A stretch of DNA of 64,000 nt from Typha latifolia. Lineage: Eukaryota > Streptophyta > Magnoliopsida > Poales > Typhaceae. The notes under the pieces were generated by a model. The model did not search any database, was not told the DNA's origin, and saw only the letters and a program-made list of their open reading frames with translations. The stretch covers positions 10,912,501-10,976,500 of the forward strand of contig CM034106.1 in the NCBI GenBank assembly GCA_019914945.1. The letters run 5' to 3'. Shown one piece after another: positions 48,580 to 57,469 of this stretch. Both the position numbers and the translations under genes were made by a program. How positions within the stretch are numbered: position 1 is the stretch's first letter; each line of letters starts with the position of its first letter.

Positions 48580-50440
48580 ATAGTCAAAACAAGAGGGACT
48601 TGCCCGTCAAGGTTGCCAAATGTATTGTTCATTTTCCTAATCTCGAGGCCATTCAGCAAGCCAGGGACACGTGAAGGATTTCTCAGCTTAGAAGGGCCAC
48701 TTCCGAAACTCCAAGATATCCCCATCCGCAACAAATTTTGAAAAAATTTAGAATGTCTTTGTATCTAAACTTTAAATAATAATTTTAATTATTTACTTAA
48801 GTAAATATGCAGAAAAAATATGAAAAAGTAAAGCAAAGAAGAACAAAAAAATTTTACTTAGAAAAATTTTAAAAAAAACTACGGATCAAAATCAATCACT
48901 AAACTTGTAACAGTTACAACACTAACTTACAAAATAATCCATCGATCATCACGACTTTGTTTCACTCAGTCTTGCTAGCTAGAATCCGCGATTCACCGCT
49001 TTCCGTAATTGATCCCTAATCTTAGTAGCCCTTGAGATTGACTCTTCTCTAGATTACCTTTAAGACGAAAAATTAGTGCGTTGAAAAAAAGATGGACATT
49101 ATTGCTGGAAGAATATTATAGCTCCAACAGATTCTTTTCAAAAGTAATCATCAACTCTCCTCTAGGGTTAAGACATCCTAACCCTTATATAAATTAACAA
49201 GATAGAGTCAAATTTAAATTAAAACAAAACTCATGGCGTCCAAACTTATCATATTACGAAGGGGCATTCAAACGAAGCCCGTGTGAGTTCAAACATGGTA
49301 TGCGTGCATTCAAACGAGTTGACTTATCTTTTCAGGTGTGATCAAACGCGCAAATACACCCATTTGTATATGTGAACGCATGCATGGTACGTTTGAACAG
49401 CCAATGTACAACCTTTGTATGTGCAAATGCGCTATGAACACATCCAAGATGCATTTGAACGGCCAATGCACCGTCTCTATATGTGTGAACGCTTGAGCCC
49501 GTGTTCGAACATGGTCAAAGTGAGTTTAAATGTAATGCAAACGCGGTGCGAACTCAGTGATTTGTCTCATTTAGATCTTAAAAATCTTCCATCCAAATAC
49601 TTCAAAACTTGTATAAATACTCATATATATATATATATATAAATACTTAGATTATTTTGTACATATTTACCAACACTAAAATCTAACAAAATTTATATAC
49701 GAGGGTGAAGCCACTAGTTGACCAGTTGCATCAGAGAGATTGAAATTTTTGAATGGCAGATACCCATTAACATAGATGTTGAATACAGCTGATTCAAAGC
49801 TACACTAGAAAAGTCACAGAAATGAATTCGGACAAAGTAACTATAAACTAAACTTACAGGAAAACCCAAGTAATGTTGTGATCGAAATCAGACACTCTAA
49901 CGGTACTGTAAACATCATCTGGCGTCACCTTCTAACCGACTCCATACTTGCGGTGACTAATCCTTCCACTGAAGGGCACAGTCTTGGATGAAAAAGAATC
50001 CAACTTGACAAAACCTACGCCTTCGGTGTCAAGAACCAAAGTCCTCCACAGAGTATCATTGAAAGGAGTCACCTTTGCGCCTCCAATGTTGATCCGATAA
50101 ATATTTTAAATGACTGCATCGAAAGGCCATTAAAAATCTCATTTGGTCAAGTTTTACCAAGCTCGTCGACGATGAGATCTCCCAGAGTCGATACAACTTC
50201 GATGGCGTTGTAAGGCAAAGAAGGACTTTTCTGCGAGGAAAAACGATACCACGAGATTTTTGGCATCAACCAGGATGAGGAACTCCTTCAAGACCGGCAC
50301 CGAGGTACCGAAATTGGAGAGTAGGGAGATTGCGTAAGCGGCAACGTGGAAAGACCGAGAGGTTTTAATCCGAGGTGGAGGAAGGGTAGAAGTGAAAGCG
50401 GATGAGGTGGGTGCAAGACTGCAAGCGTTGGGTGGGACCC
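48580..50440 (-). pseudogene. Decayed duplicate of the kinase-less receptor
   Basis: Nucleotide-level match to the 42062-43477 gene, on the same strand. The copy has lost the start codon and signal peptide through two deletions (equivalent to about 43178-43267 and 43278-43615 of the parent). It has in-frame stops (for instance a TAG in the segment near 49935) and small indels. It stops abruptly after the GQVPLVLTM segment at about 48578, so the membrane helix is missing. A 950-bp insertion (48739-49688) splits it. It cannot encode a receptor. Confidence 0.9.
48739..49688. mobile_element. Solo-LTR-like insertion (950 bp, TG...CA) in the pseudogene
   Basis: Removing the insertion and one copy of AAATTT (48733-48738 and 49689-49694) restores alignment with the parent gene, so the boundaries are set by homology. 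The inserted DNA begins TG and ends CA, contains a TATATAAA-like promoter box near 49189-49196, and encodes nothing, all as expected for a solo LTR. Caveats: the duplication is 6 bp, not the usual 5, and the two ends show little inverted similarity beyond TG/CA. Confidence 0.65.
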
Positions 50441-51156
50441 ACACGACTAGCCTCAACGTGCTCTTGGTTTCGGTTCGTGCTTGTCTCATAGCTTCCCGTG
50501 GCCTTTCTTAATTAATCGTGTAGATAATTACGGCTAGCCCCTAAAATTATCATGCAATTTCACATCTACTTCTTTATTTTTATTTTTTATTATATTTTGA
50601 CTTAATTATTTAATATCTTCTCCACTAATTAGATATACATAAAAAATATTGATTCAGCAATTTATCACCTCTTTTTTAAATGAAAAATAACTTTTTTGAG
50701 TGTCTAAACCAATCATGATAGTCATATGATATCTTTAAATAAACAACTACAAAAAATATATTAAAAAAATTATGTAGTTGAGAATGTTCCATGAGGTTAT
50801 TGTGAAATTATACAATAATTAAATAAATTTAAATATAATTATCTTTTAAATTAATCTGTTCTAGTAATTTTGTAGATAACAATAATTTGTGGGTCGCCGG
50901 ACATAAAAAACTTGCATTGCAGAATAGATGTTCCATTCCCTGAGAAGTCGAGCAGCAAACAATAAAAATCTTCGGGGAGTTAATGCAGTCGTGCACAAAA
51001 GAGATCAAATCTTATAGCATAAATATAATTGGGAACAAGACTTGCATATAATTTTCTTGCATTAACCACAGCATAGTAATCAACTACTATTTCTACACAG
51101 ACGCACATCTTATTGCAAGTTGAAACAATAATAGAACACAATTCAAAATCATGAGC

Positions 51157-53709
51157 TCATCTTCCTTCATCCGTTATCAACTGGGAGAAGACATTACTTC
51201 TTGTCATATCCAAATCACTCACCACGCTCATCTCAACTCCTCTTCCTCCTCCTTCAGGTAAACCCACACTTGTAGGAGGAATCCTCCTCATTACTCCAAC
51301 CGAAAAGCCCAAAACATTCGAGTCCACATTCCCACTGTCCTCGTAAGGCTCCCTTCTCACCTCAGTCTCCTGGAGCTGCAATGCGTACTCCAAGTTCCAC
51401 AACACGTCTCCAATGGCAGGCCTGTCAACGCCATAATCTGCGAGGCACTTCTCCGCGGTTTCGCCGAACTTCCTCAGCGAATTCTCGTTGATCTTCCCCA
51501 CGAGCTTCGGATCAATCACTTTCCCAAGCTGCCCTCTTGCTTGCCAATCCAAAGCCCACTCTGCCAGGTTGATTTGCTCTCTTGGAAGAGTGTTGTCAAT
51601 GGCAGGCCTAGCACAGAGGACCTCTAAGAGCACGACACCGAAGGAGTAGACATCGGATTTATCTGTAAGCTGTTGGGTCTTGAAGTATTCGGGATCTAGA
51701 TAGCCAAAGCTGCCCTTAACCGCAGTGCTTACATGGGTCTGTTCGTAGGAAGGTCCTTCTCTCGAGAGTCCGAAATCCGAGACCTTCGCAACGAAGCCTT
51801 CGTCTAGCAAAATGTTGGTAGATTTCACGTCGCGATGGATTATATTGTGAGAATAGCCAGTGTGCAAATAGTGGAGTCCTCTTGCTGCACCTATGCATAT
51901 CTCAAGCCTCTGCTTCCATGATAAAGATGGCAATTCGGAGCCATACAAGTGCTCTCTTAACGGCCCTTTCTCCATGTACTCGTATACGAGTATCATCTCC
52001 GACTTCTCGTCGCAGTACCCGATCAGCGAGACGAGATGCCGGTGGCGAATTCCCGACAAGACCTCGATCTCGGTCTGGAACTCCGGGAAGCCCTGCTTCG
52101 ATCCCGGCATGCCGCGTTTGACCGCGATCTTGGTGCCGTCGGTGAGGACGCCCTTGTAGACTTTCCCGAACCCGCCGACGCCGATGACGTTGTACTCGTC
52201 GAAGCCGCCCGTTGCGGAACTGATCCGATCGAAGGATATGAGGAGCCCCAAATTTAGCCGCGGCGAGGCGGTCGGTGCAGACCCGTTGGTGGTAGTGGAG
52301 GGGTTTACAGAGTTGACGCCTCGGTCCCTGTAAGGAGACCATGACAAGGGAGTCTCCTTTGCTTTTGGCGCAGTCTTTGGTGCCCTACTCCTGCAGAAGA
52401 CTATGAGGACACCAAGAATTATGCCGACGACGAGGAGGCCACCAAGAACAGAGCCGATCACAACAGCAAAGGAGACATGCTTCTTGCGGTCATCTCCTTG
52501 TCCTGAAACGGTATTAATGGTTCCATTGAGGCTTCCAACGGAGTTGTTTACCTTCATGATCTCTAATCCATTTAATATTGCATTCTTGACAACAATGCTC
52601 TGGAGCGAACGGCTAATGCTAACATTGATGTGATTATAAGTCTGGGCGTCGATGATGAAGTCCACGTAGAAGGGCTCTCCGAGCTGGGACGTGAAAATTT
52701 GCGAGTCGAGATCTGGGTATGCCATGAAGTCCTGGATGTAGACGTTGAACTTGAGCTCTTGGTTGACGACCGAGGTGAACGTCGAAGATATGAAGTCGCA
52801 AAAATGCATACGGATTAGGTACTTGTAGCCCGGAGTGACCGGAAAAGTCCACGTTACGTTGAAGTTGATCAATGGATTGGACTTCAAAGCGAGCGCGCCG
52901 ATGTTCATGGTCCGGGCGGTAGCGTAGACGAAATCGGGGGCTATCTCTCGCGTCACGAAGTTGTATTTGATAGGTTGGCTAGTAAAATTCTCCAAAGACT
53001 GGTCTTTTGAGTAGAGGAAGCCGCTATCGAGAAGCCAAGTTCGCCATAGGCTGTCGTTTGCCGGGGTGATCTCGCCGCCGCCGACGTTGACCCGGTGAAC
53101 GGTCTCGAGGGCTTGGTGGGCTAATTGGCCGAAGGACTCGGATAAATTTACCAGCAAGGGCTTTGAGTTGCTGAGGAGCTCGGTGGGGGCAGTGAAGAGC
53201 TCGATGGCGTTGACGAAGGCGGAGGAGCTGGGAGAGGAAGGGGAGAATTTGACTTCGAGCGAAGAGGAGTCGGCCCAGAGGAAGAATTCTTTGACGACGG
53301 GGGAAGTGGTGTTGGTGGCGGAGAAGTCAGAGAGGAGGACGAAGCGGTTCGAGGCGGAGACGTTGAAGCGAGCGGAGGAGAGGGAAGAGGAGAAGGGGAG
53401 GAAGTGTAAGCGGAGGACGTAGGAGGCGGCGGAGAAAACGTTGAATTGGTAGGTGAAGGGGGAAGTGGAGAGGCGAGCAGTGGAGTAGAGAGAGGGTGAG
53501 GAAGAGGGTATGGGGTTGGAGAGGGAACGGGAATTGGAATCAGAGAGGTAAGGGGAGTCCGGGACGAAAGTGCGAGGAGGGGAGTCGTTGGGGAAGGGGG
53601 AGGAGGAAGTGGAGCCGCAAGAGAGGAAGTAGGTTTTGTTGGGGGAGAAAGAAGCGGAGAAGGGGAAGAGATAGACGAGGAGAAGTGTCAGGCGAAGAAG
53701 AGTCTCCAT
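51157..53709 (-). CDS. CrRLK1L receptor-like kinase, copy B
   Basis: Intronless, 850 residues from METLLRL, nearly identical to copy A through the ectodomain and kinase. Landmarks are at the same positions: membrane helix about 412-438, glycine loop 510-517, Lys541, HRD 625-627, DFG 645-647, DRP 762-764. It differs most in the juxtamembrane region (GQGDDRKKHVSFAVV, against GQGDSGKKHVYVAVV in A) and in a slightly longer C-tail with an extra Gly-rich insertion (PEGGGRGVEMS). The codon at 53715 is GTG, so the start is ATG 53709. Same At5g24010-like branch and expected role as A. The whole reading frame is intact, so it is presumably functional. Confidence 0.95.
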   Translation of the reverse strand: METLLRLTLLLVYLFPFSASFSPNKTYFLSCGSTSSSPFPNDSPPRTFVPDSPYLSDSNSRSLSNPIPSSSPSLYSTARLSTSPFTYQFNVFSAASYVLRLHFLPFSSSLSSARFNVSASNRFVLLSDFSATNTTSPVVKEFFLWADSSSLEVKFSPSSPSSSAFVNAIELFTAPTELLSNSKPLLVNLSESFGQLAHQALETVHRVNVGGGEITPANDSLWRTWLLDSGFLYSKDQSLENFTSQPIKYNFVTREIAPDFVYATARTMNIGALALKSNPLINFNVTWTFPVTPGYKYLIRMHFCDFISSTFTSVVNQELKFNVYIQDFMAYPDLDSQIFTSQLGEPFYVDFIIDAQTYNHINVSISRSLQSIVVKNAILNGLEIMKVNNSVGSLNGTINTVSGQGDDRKKHVSFAVVIGSVLGGLLVVGIILGVLIVFCRSRAPKTAPKAKETPLSWSPYRDRGVNSVNPSTTTNGSAPTASPRLNLGLLISFDRISSATGGFDEYNVIGVGGFGKVYKGVLTDGTKIAVKRGMPGSKQGFPEFQTEIEVLSGIRHRHLVSLIGYCDEKSEMILVYEYMEKGPLREHLYGSELPSLSWKQRLEICIGAARGLHYLHTGYSHNIIHRDVKSTNILLDEGFVAKVSDFGLSREGPSYEQTHVSTAVKGSFGYLDPEYFKTQQLTDKSDVYSFGVVLLEVLCARPAIDNTLPREQINLAEWALDWQARGQLGKVIDPKLVGKINENSLRKFGETAEKCLADYGVDRPAIGDVLWNLEYALQLQETEVRREPYEDSGNVDSNVLGFSVGVMRRIPPTSVGLPEGGGRGVEMSVVSDLDMTRSNVFSQLITDEGR

Positions 53710-55483
53710 GGTCACGGATGAGAAATCAGTTTGGGGAAGGGAGTGGGGAGATGGACAAGTGATGGTGGAAATGGAACGGTGGGCTGTGAGTGACAGAGCC
53801 TACTTAATTGATGTGGTATAATGGAAGATGTACCAGAGAGACTCGGGTTGGTCACGTGTGGAACTCTCTATGTGCTAATAATTGTAGTAGTGGATTTTTT
53901 TATTATTATTTAAGAGTCCTTATTTCATATATAGACTGAGTTGAAATGGAATAAACGTCGAAAGTGGTATGGAAGCGGGTTGTGGGGCATGCTTCGTTAA
54001 TGCGCTATAATGGAAGATGTACTGCAGGCTTACGGAGCTGTTGACAGAAAAATATCTATTTTTTAATTCTTTTACTAAAATATATAACACATATTTAAAT
54101 ATCAAAATCAGTCTAAGTCATTCTATTTCAAACGCTAATAAAGTCGGTATTTTTTTAATAAAAAATTAATTTTATCAGCATTTTTATTGAAATACATTCA
54201 TATTTATTAGTCTTGAAAAGTTTTACTTAAATTTTTTTTTAACAGTTAAACATTTTACTAAAATACTTAATAGTTAAGTATTTTATTTAGGACTATAATA
54301 AAATAGATCTAAATTTTAGTATTTAAATTTAAGTGTTTTCTATTTTGATAAATAAATTTTAAAATAAAACTAGTTTGTTCAAAAACAATTTAGGGCAATT
54401 AGTGTGGAAATCTCATTGTGTTAATAATTATAGTAGTGATTACATGAATTTCTTACAACTTTATACATGAAAAATAAAAAATTATAGGAGAAAATCAAAG
54501 TCAAGTCTCCACCATTTTCAAGTTCGTAGAATCAATTCATAAGGTTTTCAATTTAATTCGAAACATCCTCGTGTTTATTACCACCTTTTTCTAATTCTTT
54601 TTGATCTAGCATAAAATAAAATTTAAGATTAATTATAAAAATAAATGAAAATTATAGGAGTTATTTTACAAAAATGTGACCAAAAGGACTGATGACATAA
54701 AATGGCAAGCAACATGAATCATATTAAAATTAAACTACGGGATCGGTTATAAAAGAATTGTTGTCCCCACGGAACCTAACAATTTGCATAGTACCATTAT
54801 ATTATATATATTTTTTATTTCGTTATATTTAACGGGGCAACTCGAATGCTTTGTCTTAAATATAAGTACTAGAAATATCAAAAAGAAGATATAACTAAGA
54901 TTACAAACATATATGAAAGACTGGTTCAAGGGTACGTGTGGAAAGGAGGAAGAATCCAATTAAACTCGAGTGAACCAAGTGGCAAAGTTTAGTTAGATAT
55001 ACCAAAACGGCCATCTCAATCAGGTGTCTTATTACATTCTTCTTAAGCATGAGACTAAAATAAAAACAAAACTAAAAAAAATCTTGAAATTAGATGAATG
55101 GTCTTCTGAGAATCTCCAACTCTGTGATAGGTGCTGCAAGTAGCCAACGCTGAAATATCTTGATGAACATGATGTTACCCCTTGTGAGATGATGTTCAGA
55201 AGTCGTAAAGAAAGACTAAGCGTAGACTATCCATCGCTTGACTCTCCAGTCTTGCGTCTTGGGCTGACCCCTTTCTTGTTTAGCTCGTGAGTGTTTCAGA
55301 TTTATTCGGAAAAATCTAACTCGCCGTCGTCGGCGAATTAAAGTATACATAAATAAGTCCCTCGTTTATTTGTGGACTCTCTCGTCTCTGTAGCGCTTTG
55401 CCAATATAGCGGTCATTGTTCAATGAAAACAAAATGAAAGAGAAAGAAATTATATTAAAAAGAAATATAATTTTATGTATTGG

Positions 55484-56640
55484 ATTATGTCTTCTCTAGT
55501 GGAGTTCTAGTATGACTAATAATATTAGTTAATCTAGGTCTTATATATCCTCGATAGAGTACGAGATGATAGAAAGTTTTTTAGTTAAATTATGAGATTA
55601 GTATGAGATATTTTATAATAGAATTAGGAGTGTATATTAATTATACTAAGAGAATGGCATATATTTTGGATGTCTAAATAAAACTATAGGGATTTTTACA
55701 AATCACACCCTATATTTTGCTTATTTTTTTATTCGGACTATGTCTTTAGGGATTTTATAACGCTATCTCTCATTTTTTCTATAATATTCATTTAACGCCC
55801 CAATGTTACTTTACCTAACTGATATTAACTATATTATATAGTTTATGTGATCTAGTTTAAAGATTACTAAAATACCTTTAAAAAGTTTTGATCTAACTTA
55901 AATCCCCACAAAATCTTTCTTCCCCGAACTAAACCATAACCCCACAAAATCTAAATCCTATTATCACAAAATTATAATATCAAAACCCACAACCCATAAG
56001 AATCCCCCAAAATCACTGCCACGTACAAGCCTTAGATGCTTCCCCTAACTTTACTTATTTTTCTTTATCTCTATAGTTCAAACTTTTTTTTTCTCCATGT
56101 TTTCCCAAATTTTCTTCATCTCCCTCCCCATCTTTGAGGTCGCAAACAACAAAATCGACTTGGCGTTTGGAGAGCTCTAAGATCTCCATGACTTTGAGTT
56201 TGGAAGCTCTAAGATTGGCTTGGCATTTAGGTGATGTTCTCCATGGTTTAAGAAAAAGTAACAAGTATAGATGTTAATGTTATGAAAAAAATTAGAGATA
56301 AGTACAAGGGTAATTTAGAAATATTATAAATTACATAGTGGATTATAACAAAATATTCTCTTTCTGATATCATTCAGTTTGATTATGATTAGGTTAAGTT
56401 AACTCAGGATGTTAAATCAACATTATAGGGAAAAGGAGAGGTCGTGTTATAAAATCCTCAAATACGAGATGCGAATCATAAAATAGGTAAAATGTAGAGT
56501 GTGATTTATAAAAATTCTAAAATTAGAAAGAATTTTAAATGGCAAACAAAGACACCTGGTGGACATATTGAGAGTTTGAAATGAATATATAAAGTACTGC
56601 ATAGGAAGTCACTTAGAGATGTAAAGTGTAAGAAATACAC
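55484..56640. mobile_element. LTR-like remnant interrupted by a MITE
   Basis: The segment from about 55484 (starting near GGATTATGTCTTCT) to 55688, continuing after the MITE to about 56640, aligns loosely with the LTR-like sequence at about 62185-62480. It is part of the duplicated intergenic block. Non-coding, boundaries uncertain. Confidence 0.35.
55689..56518. mobile_element. Mutator-like MITE (830 bp) nested in the LTR-like remnant
   Basis: Ends GGGATTTTTACAAATCACAC and, inverted, AGAATTTTTATAAATCACAC form imperfect inverted termini of about 32 bases. The C-upstream block has no such insert at the same place, which supports an insertion. Flanks AAAACTATA and AAAATTAGA could be a worn 9-bp duplication. 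The interior holds a GC-richer stretch with an 69-codon minus-strand frame (56264-56055) of unknown origin, possibly captured host sequence. Confidence 0.55.
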
Positions 56641-56774
56641 GAGTGGTGCAAGATGAGCATAGAGGCACCCGATACCTAAATAATTATCAGTTTATAGTAG
56701 TCGATTATGTACAAATGAGTGTATTTCCTGAGTTGTTTTATTCGTGATGCATTATGATCATTTTACTATGTCCC

Positions 56775-56851
56775 TTTCAAAGTGGATTCACTATTTTTTT
56801 TAAAAGTGGATTCACTATTTTTTTTCAAAGTGGATTCACTACTTTTTTTTC
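56775..56851 (+). repeat. Three-copy 26-bp tandem repeat
   Basis: Three head-to-tail copies of an AAAGTGGATTCACTA-plus-T-tract unit, with one or two differences between copies. Confidence 0.9.
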
Positions 56852-57469
56852 TTAATAAGGGAGTTTTCACGTATATTTTTATATCTGAGTTTACTATGAT
56901 TTTTTTTTCTTATAGTGTTTAGCGAGATTATCATGCACAATTGAGTGAAATAGCGGTTCTTCATAAAAAGAAATTAAGTCACAAAGAAGTAGAAATTTTC
57001 AGCGAGATTAGATTCACTTCTCAGAAAAAAAAATTCTATTTACATTAACTCAAGGGAATGGTAGTAAGATCAATCAAATAATTATTATCCTTTGTGTCAA
57101 ACTATCATAACTAAACATTATTTATTATCAATTATTTTTCTTCATATATCATTATATTTATTATTCTTTTTCTAACTAAACACTAAAAAAATATAGACAA
57201 CACATTCCCGGAGAAATGTTTAATTTACCATTATCATAATTTTTATTATCCAGCATCAAAACGGCCACATAGTTATCGTAATATTTTTATTAGATTTTTT
57301 TACATTTATACCTCTAAATGAATCTCTCTTTTTTTTTTCTTCCGTATTTAGCTCTGCCCTTCAAACCAAATCATTTTCTTGCATTAACAATAGCATAGTA
57401 ATCAATTCTACACAGACGATGTTCTTCTTCTTGCAACAATAATAGTAAGCACAATCCTAAATCATGAGC

